Positions 45,601 to 55,800 are shown, counted from the stretch's first letter. The stretch: DNA of 64,000 nt from Hemibagrus wyckioides (GCF_019097595.1 NC_080723.1:7849011-7913010), one strand, 5' to 3'. Notes: a model not told the origin generated them from the letters alone. Translations and numbers: made by a program.

Positions 45601-46341
45601 CAACCTGGAAGGAACATGATTAAAATTTTTTTTTTAATAAACAACCACATATTGTTTGAGACTCAATGTTATTTGTGCATAAAGGAACCAACTGCGCATT
45701 ATGATCAGCCATCTGGCGGATCATAATGCCCAGTTGGTTCGTTTATATTCATCCTATAGCCAGGCTGAAACTCACTTTTCTGCCATAGATGCATGTGGAT
45801 CCTTGAATTAACAGTGCTGCTTCAGCAAAGTTCATCATGGTCTTGCCACCATCAAATGAAATGGTCATTTGGTCCAGCTGCAAAAAAAACACATATCAGC
45901 AGTGAAACAGTCAGAGACTAATCCCTTTAGAATCACATTGTGTCTGTTATATACATTGTGTCCAAATGCCAGAAATATCTGTGAAAATAGGCACATAAAA
46001 CAATACATGATTCTTGAGCTGAAATGCTAAAGCCCTTGTATTATACCTTTTAGCAAGACCCATAACCACCAATCAGCTATTTGCTTGTAGACAGTATACT
46101 TATTTGTTAAAACATCTGGTTATAAGTACACAAGCTTTGAGATCTGATATCTTGGACTTGTGCAAATAAATGTTAGAAGCTGTCTCATCAGTCTTAGTAA
46201 GTAAATATAACAAACTGATTTTTTCAATCTTACCTCTTCTAGGTACTCTCCAAGCTGGGTAGCCAAATCAACATCCCAGTTTTTTAAAAGGTCCCGGATG
46301 GGCTGTAATAGGTGGGCAAACCTTGTCTCCACAGAATTCAT
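30501..46341 (-). CDS. ncaph2: condensin-2 complex subunit H2 (kleisin beta), 19 coding exons
   Basis: Exons, 5' to 3' on the minus strand: 46341-46234, 45877-45776, 45604-45543, 44244-44166, 43752-43690, 43509-43430, 43063-42939, 42224-42094, 39995-39921, 39197-39128, 39006-38905, 34567-34523, 34440-34370, 34247-34151, 34036-33950, 33858-33809, 33509-33408, 31347-31198, 30644-30501. All have GT/AG borders and join in frame to 1743 nt, 580 residues plus stop (human about 605). The protein is the kleisin-like subunit of condensin II, which bridges the SMC2/SMC4 ATPases and recruits the CAP-G2 and CAP-D3 HEAT subunits for mitotic chromosome compaction. The N-terminus ([12 protein letters not shown]...[16 protein letters not shown]), [14 protein letters not shown], a basic KRKRKG stretch, [20 protein letters not shown] and [11 protein letters not shown] match the family. 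The acceptor of exon 8 is chosen to keep frame; an alternative AG 7 nt upstream would shift it. The introns contain many transposon relics, all outside exons. Confidence 0.95.
31388..32767 (-). mobile_element. Tc1-like transposon, both terminal repeats present, transposase broken
   Basis: The roughly 100-bp terminal inverted repeats at 31388-31487 and about 32668-32767 start CACTGAACAAAATTATAAAC and stay nearly identical. The minus-strand transposase starts at 32664 ([20 protein letters not shown], helix-turn-helix). It shifts frame near 32430 and continues to 31913. It retains the first Asp ([10 protein letters not shown]), the second (QHDNARPH) and, after a stop (PVLA*), the Glu ([12 protein letters not shown]), i.e. 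a DD34E arrangement. A further frameshift follows at about 31840. It lies in the ncaph2 intron between the exons at 33408 and 31347. Confidence 0.9.
32768..33407. other. A/T-rich ncaph2 intron sequence
   Basis: No repeat family or site could be named. Confidence 0.35.
34650..35195. mobile_element. degenerate fish DNA-transposon-like repeat in an ncaph2 intron
   Basis: CTATGGCCAAATGTATATAAAC, CATCACACCCATATATGC, TTGTTGAACATCTCACTCCA and CAGGGGCATTATCATGCTGG are phrases of a widespread fish repeat of Tc1-like type (a mariner-like non-autonomous element). The right end is near TATGGGTACAT. No coding sequence. It contains the palindrome at 34881-34956. Confidence 0.5.
34881..34956. repeat. perfect 35-bp palindrome with 6-nt loop
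   Basis: The arm 34881-34915 (CAGTCAGTGTTTCAGTTTAT then CCCAAAGGGTTAAAT) is the exact inverted copy of 34922-34956. The loop is CCACTG. It is embedded in a dispersed repeat. Confidence 0.97.
35206..36677 (+). mobile_element. Tc1-like transposon copy A, 1472 bp, lacks the catalytic Glu region
   Basis: The ends are CACTACTCACAAAAAGTTAA (35206) and the inverse at 36677, both flanked by TA. The plus-strand transposase begins [20 protein letters not shown], with a helix-turn-helix ([20 protein letters not shown]), then DESRF at about 35950 and [12 protein letters not shown]. At DLNPI the coding sequence has lost about 22 nt that in copy B (40716-41840) follow as ENLWNQL. The catalytic Glu is therefore missing and the frame is broken. 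There are also stops near 35925. It is inert and lies in the 34568-38904 intron of ncaph2. Confidence 0.92.
36678..37190. other. ncaph2 intron, no feature recognised
   Basis: A/T-rich sequence between the Tc1 copy A and the Tx1 LINE. Confidence 0.35.
37191..38830 (+). mobile_element. Tx1/L1-clade LINE, 5'-truncated, with poly(A) tail
   Basis: The plus strand encodes the region after RT motif [70 protein letters not shown] and [20 protein letters not shown], on to a C-terminal segment ending at about 38610. There is a 3' UTR with AATAAAAAAAC and an A-rich tail at 38800-38828. Frame changes at about 37540, 37862 and 38330 inactivate it. 5' truncation before RT is typical of LINE insertion. Its sense strand is opposite to ncaph2. 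Confidence 0.88.
39644..39676. repeat. (AAT)n microsatellite
   Basis: About ten AAT units in the ncaph2 intron. Confidence 0.9.
40478..40690. repeat. degenerate minisatellite rich in TGGGCCC / GGGCCCA
   Basis: Units containing ATGGGCCC, TGTGGGCCCCAT, TGGGGCCCAAATGGGC and CCCATGTGGGG recur every 25-45 bp in both orientations through the segment. It ends directly before Tc1 copy B. Such imperfect palindromic repeats are common in fish but I cannot name the family. Confidence 0.6.
40716..41840 (+). mobile_element. Tc1-like transposon copy B, 1125 bp, internal deletion of about 350 bp
   Basis: It has the same terminal sequence and family as copy A (35206-36677), with TA on both sides. The segment corresponding to about 35712-36065 of copy A is missing at about 41208, joining the DNA-binding region to TQYRTA-equivalent sequence and removing the first catalytic Asp. 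The C-terminal part is more complete than copy [16 protein letters not shown] with the catalytic Glu. It lies in the ncaph2 intron between the exons at 42094 and 39995. Confidence 0.92.
42400..42680. mobile_element. non-autonomous mariner/Tc1-like element, about 280 bp
   Basis: GTAGGACACCCCATGAA at about 42419 and its inverse CAATGGGGTGTCCTA at about 42650, followed by ACATGACTGTA at 42670-42680, form subterminal inverted repeats of a known fish type ending CAGTCATGTG. The left end is diverged. No coding sequence. Confidence 0.6.
42690..42907 (+). mobile_element. LINE 3' tail (same family as 49853-51122)
   Basis: GTACTGCATCAGCTATATATGGCTGAAATATCAATAAAAGC followed by TTGACTTGACTTGA is the 3' UTR and tail of the CR1/L2/Rex1-group LINE whose longer copy lies inverted at 49853-51122. 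No coding part remains. It ends 32 bp from the ncaph2 exon at 42939. Confidence 0.65.
43820..44141. mobile_element. Tc1-like remnant, right end only
   Basis: GCCTAAGACTTCTGCCCAGTACTG at 44118-44141 is close to a well-known fish Tc1 terminal repeat (complement of CAGTACTGTGCAAAAGTCTTAGGC). A/T-rich flanking sequence to about 43830 is likely part of it. No left end was seen. Confidence 0.5.
44505..44990 (-). mobile_element. Tc1-like transposon fragment, minus orientation
   Basis: On the minus strand this is a degenerate Tc1 transposase segment. On the plus strand the phrases CATCACGGCAACTCATAATG, GCCCCCACGTGCCTGTATGC, GACGGCCAGTCAATGGAATC and GCATTATCATGCACCAGG mark the complement of a common fish family. 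At 44900-44970 the terminal part (GGAGGAGCTGGACTACCTG) is recognisable. The core is deleted. Confidence 0.6.
45050..45320 (+). mobile_element. second Tc1-like fragment, plus orientation
   Basis: GGCATGATGGTGGCAGCATCATGCTTTC, GGTGGAAGGAATCATGAACAG, TTTCAGCACGACAATCACCC (catalytic Asp region, HDN) and GGAATGGCTTTACCAAAAGA follow another fish Tc1 family. It is fused directly to the preceding minus-oriented fragment. Inactive. Confidence 0.7.
45679..45746. repeat. near-perfect 32-bp palindrome with 4-nt loop
   Basis: The arm 45679-45710 pairs with 45715-45746 at 29 of 32 positions, around the loop ATCT. The core GGAACCAACTGCGCATTATG is answered by CATAATGCCCAGTTGGTTC. It lies 30 bp from the ncaph2 exon at 45776. 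Confidence 0.92.
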
Positions 46342-47521
46342 AGCTCCAAAGCTGCAAGTCCTGTTTGATATTCATACACATTAACTATACAGAAGAATTG
46401 TGCAATTGCATTGTCTGTTTGTGTAGCATTTTCTTAAACTTAAAGTGTCAGCCAAATTTTAAGTCCATTTGCAATTGCATTTCCCATGTCTTACAAGTTT
46501 GACCCTGTCATATCAAAACAGAAATAGCAATTACCCCCTCCTTTGCATTGCGTAAGGAGCCTGACACAATTTGAATGGAACTTGCATTTGCATTCCTGAT
46601 ATGCCTTGCACAAAAACCTGTCAATCAGTGATGTGAGCGTGAGTATACTATGTCTTTTAATGTCAAAAGTTTATATAGACTGTTTATTGTTAATAGATCT
46701 ACAGGACTTGATGAATATATATTATTATTTTTTTATACAAGTCATTGCCTTAAATATTTGTAAATCTGTGCCCAAAATAAGCTGCTTATATATTCTTTAT
46801 TGTTGAATGCTTGTCTAATAACCATTACAGCAGTGTATTAATGAATATAAAAATATATAAAACATTGTCAGTACAGCGGCTTCCTGTGATTTCTCAATCT
46901 CAGATTTGCTTAAAACTTTCTGGATACAAAATCCCAAAATAAAGTATGTAAAAGGAATTATACAACTTGAAAAAACATCAATTAGCAAAAGAACAAATCA
47001 TGCACAATATGTCCAGATGCTTACCTGTCAGGGGTGTTTTTTTTGTTTGTTTGCTTACATTTTTGTTTATTATGTTTATGCATAAGCACAGACATGTGTG
47101 TTATAACTTTTAGCTTCATCTACATGCACTATGTGCTTTAGAAAAATGTGATTTATAACACTGATGCCAAAAAAGCACTGCTGAACTGAACTGGGAGAGT
47201 GCGAATTTAATTTCTCAGAAGTCAAGCTCATTAAGCTTTATAAAGTCAGGTGACAGAAACAGAAGTTACGACAGAGGACAATAACAGACTAGCCAGACTA
47301 GACTATGAGTATCTGAATTCCAGCTCGCTGTTTACTGTCTGTCTAACACACTACAGGAGGAAAGAACCGAACACTACACAACAACCACCGTCTACTTATC
47401 CACTACTGCAATCTACAGTACACCGTTACAATCAACGTACCTTATGAAGAAGAGAAATCCTCGGCTAGTTACGAGCTGAAACTTGCTCTTCACAGAAAGT
47501 TGAAAATCCGAAACTGTTTAC
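46342..47521. other. ncaph2 5' UTR continuation and first intron
   Basis: The coding exon continues upstream as 5' UTR to a probable acceptor (GACTTGCAG) near 46353. The rest is intron up to the noncoding exon at 47522. No repeat was recognised. Confidence 0.45.
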
Positions 47522-47640
47522 CTGAGCTAAACCAAGAATTGATCTAAAACGTAGCCCGCGTAACCACCATTTTCAATTTTTTACCGCCTCAGTGACGCTC
47601 ACAAAAGGAAGTGACGCCACATGGATCGGAAGCGTTACGG
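47522..47640 (-). promoter_or_regulatory. ncaph2: ncaph2 promoter and first noncoding exon
   Basis: A splice donor read on the minus strand (GCTCAG|GTAAAC) ends the inferred noncoding exon at 47522. Just upstream, AAAGGAAGTGACGCCA at 47604-47619 combines an ETS-type GGAAGTG and an ATF/CRE-like TGACG. There is no TATA box. The exact start is not determined. Confidence 0.5.
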
Positions 47641-48460
47641 ACACCTCGGGTATGGGATATTAGTTCGTCACCTGGAAGAAGAAAGGCACGGTGTTGTTTT
47701 CAAAACACAGCCAAAATACATCTTGATATTTATTCCTGTCGAATTAAACACGATGTTTTAAGATGTAAAGGATTCATGTTTCAAATAAAACCTTTGTTTA
47801 CAGTGTGTGCTTATGAAAACAAATTTAAATTAAATATGTCCAAGGGCATAACAGTCTGTTACAAAGTTATAACATAAAAAATACATATTTACATATAAGC
47901 TTTTTCAACGTTTTTGAAAAAATACCACAATCAATATAAAAAATATAGCTCTGAGCAGCAATTATTTTGGTTCAAGAACTTTAAGTACACCCGTAAAAAG
48001 ATATGTATTATTTAGCATGCGTGGAAGCGCTTGAATTGTATATGGTACATCATGATGGTCCAAATACAGCAGCTTAAAAAAATCAAAATAGTCGACATAC
48101 AAAATAGCTGAAAAATCATTCGACTCCGAATGATTATCCTAAAGATACCACTTAACTTATTTTAAGACGAATTATAAAGTTATAAAGTAAAATAAGTTTT
48201 CATATCCTGTGACCAGTAGGTGGATTGGAAAAGCTCGCGCTGTATGCGTTTGCTCGGTGCACAAACATGTAGGCGTCATGATTTTGCACATGCGCAGTGG
48301 CAGAGAAACGTGTGTTTAAATAATTGAGTTTACCCGACTACATTTTTAAATAAATGACCGGTAAATAATCAAACTGCACATATAAAGTGCGATTATATTA
48401 TAATGTCTTATATTAATCATAGCTAAACACTTGCTTTGCTCGTCCTTACGTCCTTAAAAT
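47641..48460. promoter_or_regulatory. intergenic region between divergent ncaph2 and cradd, with a cradd promoter candidate
   Basis: The two genes diverge, with about 0.85 kb between the ncaph2 5' exon and the cradd start. CATGCGCAG at 48289-48297 resembles half of an NRF1 site, and AGGCGTCATG at about 48271 resembles an ATF site. CCAGTAGGTGG at 48213-48223 resembles part of a CTCF motif. These are motif readings only. Confidence 0.4.
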
Positions 48461-51400
48461 ATGGAACCAAAGCACCGAAATCTTCTCCGAGCGCAGAGGC
48501 TGCATCTCTGTGATCAGCTCGTTGTGGATGATACGATAGTTCAGTACTTATATCAAGAGGACATTTTAACCGACAGTCAAGTGGAGGAAATTCTGTCACA
48601 GAGGTCTAACAAAGACAAGACGTTAAAGCTGCTTAGTATTCTTCCAGACCGCGGCCCCAATGCTTTTAATGTATTTGTACAGTCCCTCGAAGATGGCTTT
48701 CTCTGGATTAAAGAGGAACTGCTTCGTTTAACTGATTACAATAATGATGATGATGGAAGACGGACAGAGCAGTCCGAAATCACCGGTAAGTTTCAGTGTC
48801 CACACAGCATACCGAGTTCTTAAAGGAAATACTTTAATAAATGTTACAAATCATACCGTTTCGCATTCAGCTGTCTTTGTGAAAGTTAGGTGGAATTTTA
48901 ATGTCCACTACTAATAATGAATGGTTAAATAGTTAAATTTTATACTATACTGTAAAGCTGGATCTGCCTAAAAGCTGTGTGGTCGTAAGGCAACTTTTCC
49001 TCAAAATCGCTGCTGAAATTATTTCAGAGTAAAAGTATTTGCTTTAAATGGCCGTTATGAAGAGTTGACTAACACGTCTAAAACATGCCATGGTATAGAT
49101 CAGGAGACCACAAATACATACCGTCTGTTTACATTTGCATTTTGTGTGGCAGTTGATTTTACGTGAGGCAGGAATCAGTTGGCAGTGACACTGATACAAA
49201 ATCACCAATTACTAGGGCAAACAATCTCTAGGAAAAGCACCAAGATACAACCAGTGTTGCCAACATAATATAATTTAACAATGAACATGAACAGCTTTAC
49301 AGAAATTGGGATGCAGGTGTAGATTCATTCCTAATGAGCATGCTGGAGGTGATGGTGGCAAGGTGTGGGGTGAAAAAATGAATCAGGCCAGTTTTAGATC
49401 AGGAAAATATTCATACATTCACATATTTATGATGCCTGTAATGTATAAGATGTTTTACTATAACAAAATAAGTGTCAAGTTATCATGCATGTATGTTTAT
49501 AAAGTAATCATTTTTACTTATTCTCTCCTAATCCTTAGCGTGGATCATGTAGATCCAAATTATCCAGAACAATAAGGGAAAAGTCAGGTCATTTGCTAAT
49601 TTTTGACACTTTTTGGTGAATTGACCAGATGACAGCAAAAAATGCTCATCAATTACATCAGTCATGCTTCTACAAACTGTCAGGTTGCAGCTACATTTCT
49701 ATGTTGAAAATATGCTGCAAAGTATAATCATTTGTTTACCTCACTTCGATAATGTAAAATTCAGGTAAAATGGGACAGTAGTTAAGTGTATAATTAAGTT
49801 ACATATATTTTCTTGTTTGTTTGTTTATGTAATTAAAACAATTTATAAAGATAACACTTTCAAGATTCAAGAGGGTTTATTGTCATTTCAACCACATATG
49901 GCTGACTCAGTACATAGTGAAATGAAACAACATTTCTCCAGGACCTGGTGCTACATAAACATACAACATAAAGATCAAATACGAAAAAAACAACACACAG
50001 CTAGGACCAAAGTTTTTGTCTTAGCCACATAAAGTGCAAAGTGTGCAACTAGGTGCAAACAGTGCAAAGACAATACAGTGCAAAAACAGTAGGTACAAAA
50101 AGACAACACAAAAACGACACTTAGCGCCGAAAAAGAGCGTGTAATGAAATGTAAAAAAATGAAATGGAATAAAAAGAAATGATGTACAGAGTAGCAGTGG
50201 TTGAGGTAGTGCAAATAGAATAGGCATAAACATAAATATAAACATAGCAGCGTAATGAAATAATAACAGGGTTTGAGGTAGTGCAATAAGTACTAAACAA
50301 TATAAGTTTATGTGTGTGTGTGTATGTGTGTGTGTGTGTGTGTCCACACAGGTGAAAGAGTGTGTGTATGTGTGTGAGAGAGACAGAGAGTTTTGTACAG
50401 TTCAGTTCTCTTTAGTCTTGTACAGTTCTGGGTGTATGTGAGTGTGTGTGTTTGTGAGAGAGAGAGTTTTTTGTACAATTCAGTCCTGGGTGTTGAGAAG
50501 CCTGAGGGCTTGAGGAAAGAAACTGTCTGGTTGTGAGGGTCCGAATGCTCTGGTACCTCTTTCCAGATGGCAGGAGGGTGAAGAGTGTGTGGAGTCATCC
50601 ACAATGGTGTTTGCTTTGCGGATGCAGCGTGCAGTGTAAATGTCCGTGATAGAGGGGAGAGAGATTCCGATGATCTTTTCAGCTGTCCTCACTATCCGCT
50701 GAAGGGTCTTGCGATCCGATATGGTGCAGTTCCCAAACCAGGCAGTGATGCAGCTGCTCAGGTTGCTCCCGATGATCCCTCTGTAGAACACAGTCAGGAT
50801 GGGGGAAGGGAGAGGGGCTTTCCGCAGCCTCCTCAGGAAGTAGAGGCACTGCTGGGCTTTCTTGGTGATGGAGCTGGTATTGAGTAACAAGGTGAAGTTC
50901 TCTGCCAGGTGAACACCAAGGAATTTGGTGCTCTTGACGATCTCAACAGAGGATCTGTCGATGAACAGCGGAGAATGGTCACTCTGTGCTCTCCTGAAGT
51001 CAACAACCATCTCTCTAGTCTTGTTGACGTTCAGGGAGAGGTGGTTGGCTCTACACCAGGCTGTTAGCCGCTGCACCTCCTTTCTGTATGCTGACTCGTC
51101 TTTCTTGCTGATGAGACACTGCAAAAGAAACTGTAAAATAATGTGTTGTGAATATTACAAAATTGCTGCATTCATAGACATGCTTTTCTTTTCGTATAAT
51201 TTCTTTTCATTTCTTTTCTTTAATATGATAATCTCTCTCTATACACACATTTCCTTTGTAATCTTGTCTTTTAATGGCTAGCTATTATAATTTTAGACTT
51301 TCCTTTTGCACAACTCTCTCAGTTTCTAATCTGTGATTCAGGTATTGTGTTTTAGTTTCTTTCACTGAGGATTTACTGTGCCTTTCTGTCTCTCTGCTCT

Positions 51401-52206
51401 TGTTGTTCTTGGTAGGAGAAGTTATAGACTTATGTCATGATGTATGTATAGGGCACCAATAGTGGTTCAAGCTCAGAGGCCCTGGCTACCTTTACTTTGC
51501 TCCTGGCTGTGTGAGGTGTTTGAAAACTGTCTTAAAACAAACTAGGGATGTGAAATTTCTTTTTCAAATTCTGCTGTTCAAACAAAAATCTAACATGACC
51601 TGAACAAAAAAGAATTGAATATGCAATAGCAACAGCACTTTAAAGTGATTTTTATTTTGACTTCCTCTCAGGGGTTGTTAGTTAAAAGTTTGCAGAGGTG
51701 TAAATGTGTATGTCTGCTATTTTTGTTCCTGGACTGCTCCGTTTTCTCCTGTTTGTTTTAACATTCAATTTGGTTTGTAGTGGTATGGGCTTAGCTAAAT
51801 TTTAATGCTGAAAAGCAATTTACATTAGATTTAAATGTTAAAACTAGAAGATACAGTTTGGTGATGTCCCTAAAATAACTCTCTCTCTCTCTCCCCCTCA
51901 GCTCAGTGGGCTGTTCCTAAACATATCCTCCAAATGGTTCCCTCTGATCAACAGTTGAATCAGCTGGCAGCTCGGCTCGGCTCGGAGTGGGAGATGGTGC
52001 TGCTAGATTTAGGCTTGTCTTCAGTAGAGATCTCCCACTGCCGTGCAGATCATCCAAACAACAATCACTGTCAGGTGTTGGCAGCCCTGGTGACGTGGAA
52101 GCAGACTCAGGGTCGGAGAGCCACAGTGCAGCGTCTACTCCAGAGCCTACAGAATTCAGAAATTCATCTTTCTTCCCTCATCCAAGTGTTTGCCAAAAGC
52201 TACTAG
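48461..52206 (+). CDS. cradd: CRADD (RAIDD) death-domain adaptor, two coding exons
   Basis: Exon 1 48461-48785 (325 nt) ends ATCACCG|GTAAGT, and exon 2 51902-52206 (305 nt) follows CCCCTCAG. Together they give 630 nt, 209 residues plus stop (human 199). CRADD links the initiator caspase-2 to PIDD1 in the PIDDosome. Residues about 1-95 form a CARD ([51 protein letters not shown]). After an acidic linker (YNNDDDGRR) the death domain begins [20 protein letters not shown] and contains [17 protein letters not shown]. All helices appear intact. The intron of about 3.1 kb holds a LINE copy in the opposite orientation. The frame is clean, so the gene is probably functional. Confidence 0.95.
49853..51122 (-). 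mobile_element. CR1/L2/Rex1-group LINE, 5'-truncated, in the cradd intron
   Basis: The minus frame 51124-50480 encodes the RT thumb and C-terminal region: [67 protein letters not shown] and [14 protein letters not shown]. The frame stays open over 214 codons, implying a young insertion. The 3' UTR (50479-49853) contains (GT)n/(CA)n blocks, GCACCAGGTCCTGGAGAAATG and a final CAATAAACCCTCTTGAATCTTG. It is truncated before the RT catalytic motif. Confidence 0.85.
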
Positions 52207-52265
52207 GAGAATGTGGAAACTAGAACTGCCACAAAAAAACACATACACACACTAATGCTGTACAT

Positions 52266-53127
52266 CAGGGGTCCCCAACCACCAGGCCGGGGGCCGGTAC
52301 TGGGCTGTCGATCATTTGGTACCGGGCCGCAAAGAAACAGTAAACTTAAAATGATATATTTATATAACTCACTCCCGCTGTTGACACAGTCGTGGGTTTT
52401 CCATACATCAGTAATGCCTAGTTCATACTGCACAATTTTAGCCCTGATTTTTGTGAAATTGCCGACAAATGACCGAAATCGTAGGCAAATTGGAGCTTAT
52501 GCACATGAGTGACAATCGCGCAGCGTGAATTATAGAGCACAATTTCAGCAAGCGTGGCTTTGGTTAGAGCACAATATTATAGTTTAATAGAGTTTATAGG
52601 TTTTTTTTTTTTTTTTTTAAATGTCTTAAATATAGTTATATCAGAATAAATGAGCTTTACAATTACATCAAACAGAAATAAAGCAGAAAAGCAGCACATT
52701 GCATAATTATTCATTAATCAATTATGCAGAACGCACAATCCTTGTTCCCTGCACAGACCATTTGGATTGCAAACTTTTGGCGGGGTACCATTTCCAGTCT
52801 CACACGAGAACTCTGATCTCATGTGTGATCTTGCGTTTTCATTTCTCTCAGATGTTTGGTTGTGAAACGCAGTTTGCGGACCAGACAGAGTTGTCGGTGA
52901 TTCTTCCTATTATGAAGTCATGCAGTGTGTGACCTCCTGTCACCAGTCCATAGTGCAATGTGAACACACCAGCAACTGAATGCTACCCCAGATAGTTGTG
53001 CAGTGTGAAAACAACGGTGATCCGAACACTTTGTGCAGTGAGACTCGGCATAATTCCCGCAAGCTAACCCATGCTAAAATAGGAGAAATTCTCTGGCCTA
53101 TGGTACAAAAAAGGTTGGGGAACCCTG
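52266..53127. mobile_element. non-autonomous hAT transposon, 862 bp, perfect 8-bp TSD, in the cradd 3' UTR
   Basis: The ends are CAGGGGTCCCCAACC and GGTTGGGGAACCCTG (one mismatch plus one extra base). The 8-bp duplication CTGTACAT flanks both sides (52258-52265, 53128-53135). GGCCGGTACTGGGCTGTCGA and GGTACCGGGCCGC near the left end are typical of this vertebrate hAT family. No transposase frame. The left TSD starts 52 bp after the cradd stop codon, so it most likely sits in the 3' UTR. Confidence 0.9.
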
Positions 53128-53135
53128 CTGTACAT

Positions 53136-53629
53136 TTCATACAGATCAGTCTTGAAGAAAGCAAAATCTTGCTATTTTGATAATCGTGAATTAAATCATA
53201 CTGTCCATGTTTTGTAGGATCATAAAACTCCAGACATTTTGGATGTCTTTATATGATTATTATTTGCTGGCAGCAGTTCCCCATTTCACTGTAGTATAAC
53301 CATAACTCTAAAAAACTGCTAATGGTCATCTAATACTCAATGCAATGAGGCCTTTGGTCTAACTTGAACATGAGAGAATTACAGAAAAAAGTAAACACAA
53401 GGTGTTCAATATGGATATATGTTGAAAAGGAGATGATAAGAGCATAACTGACTTATAATAACAGAAAAAAACATCCATCTGGTGGAGAGGACATCTGCCC
53501 TTAGAGGAAAACATGCTTCCCAACAAAATCACACTAAACTGCAAAAAAAAAAAGAGTAAATTTGAATGAATTTTCTAAAGTCCTTAGCTAGTTGCAAATG
53601 TTTTTTGTTCCAGTGTGATTTCCAGCATT
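53136..53629. other. downstream of cradd, no feature recognised
   Basis: A/T-rich sequence. No clear polyadenylation signal for cradd could be singled out. Confidence 0.35.
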
Positions 53630-53950
53630 CCAGAAAGAATAGCCTTTACCTGAATATATTCTGTATATGCCTAACTTCCTGTCCAGAATTCATCACTTTT
53701 TGTATGGCTACATGAAGGGATACCAGTTAAATAGCCAATATTTAATGGGTTATTTTTATTTTATTTTTATTGTTGTTGGTGTTCTAACTGGATTCCTTCT
53801 AAAGATAGGAACACTGGAGGAAGAACCCACTTTCCTGTGTCACCCAGATCCCAACTGATTTTTATTCAAAATTTTTATATTTCTGTAAAGCTGCTTTGCA
53901 ACAGTGTCCATTGTTATAAGCACTATGAAATCAAATTGAACAGAACTGAA
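53630..53950 (+). repeat. dispersed fish repeat
   Basis: GGAACACTGGAGGAAGAACC, CCTGTGTCACCCAGATCCCA and TCTGTAAAGCTGCTTTGCAACAGTGTCC followed by GCACTATGAAATCAAATTGAAC match a repeat that is abundant in fish genomes. A shorter inverted copy is at 21405-21535. Class unknown to me. Confidence 0.5.
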
Positions 53951-55800
53951 TTTTTCTGTGGTTCATAGAAGTTACTCAATAAAATTATTTAAGGTTAGAT
54001 AACTGAAAGCACAATCAATTGTTCCTTAGGTTTTAATTAAAATACATTCTTGATTGGCATTACAAGTAATAGACTACCTCATGACTTTGCTTTAGTGGAA
54101 AGTATGGTGGCTTTATCTGATACAAAGGCCAAGAAGTGTTGGTTCATTGTTAACATTTACTGCAACCCACGTGTAGATGTGGTTCTCTGTTCTTTATACA
54201 GATAGGCTGTACTTGTTCTTGTTGTTTTTATGGGAATGGAAGTCTTGTGGAACTGTATAAGTACCACTTCCTTTATGAGCTCCATGCTTGTTTTGCATTT
54301 TGTTGGATAAAATAATAAGCTATATTAATACACAATAAATTTACAGAAACTATCCTTTTTCTATTAAGGATTTATTTAGTTCATGTAGCAAAATTCAAAT
54401 ATTTGAAAAGCTGAGAGATTCAATGACACTTGTGGCAACAGAGTATGCTGTACAGATTATACAGATTATACAGGTTTATTTCCTGTTTTTCTGCTGCAGA
54501 TTGTTTTGTGTATCAGAGCTCATGGAGTGTGTGTTATGACACAACTGTGCTTTTATATTGGGTGTGGTGTAAGTGTGGCCACTTTCATGTGTAATCATGC
54601 ATGTGTAACACAGAGAGATGCATCAGTCTGCATTGCTGCAGCTCCCTACATCTACACAGTTTTAGATGAACAGTTTCACATCCGAAGTGTGCATAGTGTC
54701 CTATTTCACTGTAGATTTAGACCAACAGTTTCAGAAAATTGATTTAGTGGCCTTGTGATTGCAAAAATCATTGAAATATGACAATTACAGACATCAACGA
54801 TAGTTATAAATGGCTGATTGATGCTTCTAGGGGCAGCATAATCCACAAAAACAACCCCCCACTCCTATGTGATACAAGGGGAAAAGCTATTTGGCAGGTA
54901 TATAACATTAATTATAACACAGAGACACTAGAAATTTGGGCAGTCCACCTCAACCAAACTAGTCAAACTAGGCCAAGGCACGATCGATCATGGCGAAGTA
55001 AAAAAAAAATAAAAAATCTGCCCCCCATTTTGTAACAAGATTACAAGGAGGTAGAAGATGATGTAATTCCAAGCTCCAACTTCCCACTTCCCAGGCATGT
55101 GGAAAGCAGCATTAGACCCAAGAAGGTTAGAACAATCTAACAAATGTCCTGTGTGCCCCTTAAGCTGGCTATAAATTACAATACATTCTTAAACTGGATT
55201 TAAAAGTTAACTGTTACAAATCTGAAACCAAAAACAAGATTACAGATTTGCCCCTCAAAATTGTGAAATTAATTTCACATTTAAATTTAAAGTGACATTT
55301 GAATCGCTCTTTTGGTGTAGTAATAATTTAGAATTCTGGAACAAATTTTGGGATATGGATTAATATATAGGGACTGAAAACCACTATATTCACTATATGT
55401 AACATCTCTCAGTTACAGTCTAATCCACAGCTCAATAGAACTCAGGTGGTACTGCAACATTACTGATTTTTATTTCATTTTTGAAAATTATTTAAGATCA
55501 AGCCCATGACTGCAATTATACCATACATTTAATATAAAAGGACAATGATAGATAATTTATCTGGTAAAAAAAAATAGCTAATAAAATTCAGTTAGCTCAT
55601 AAAAACGAACTAGAATTTTAAAGTTTGTCGTGGTAAACTTTGATGTTGGCTTGACGAAGCAAGTAGTCGTAACATCTGACGCTTTTTTGGAGGCGAGTGG
55701 ATAGACAAGTCGCCAATACACTTGGTGGAGAGCAGACAAATAATTTGTCGATCCGTCTGGAGGCATGTGGAGAGATAAGGTGGCAATACTTTTGGAGGCT
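53951..55800. other. intergenic, no gene recognised
   Basis: Only short open frames (54506-54742, 54778-55035) without family resemblance. No repeat could be named. Confidence 0.35.

Noticed and set aside
50021..50604. Thr/His-rich and hydrophobic minus frames
   Set aside because: They come from the CA repeats and the low-complexity 3' UTR of the LINE.
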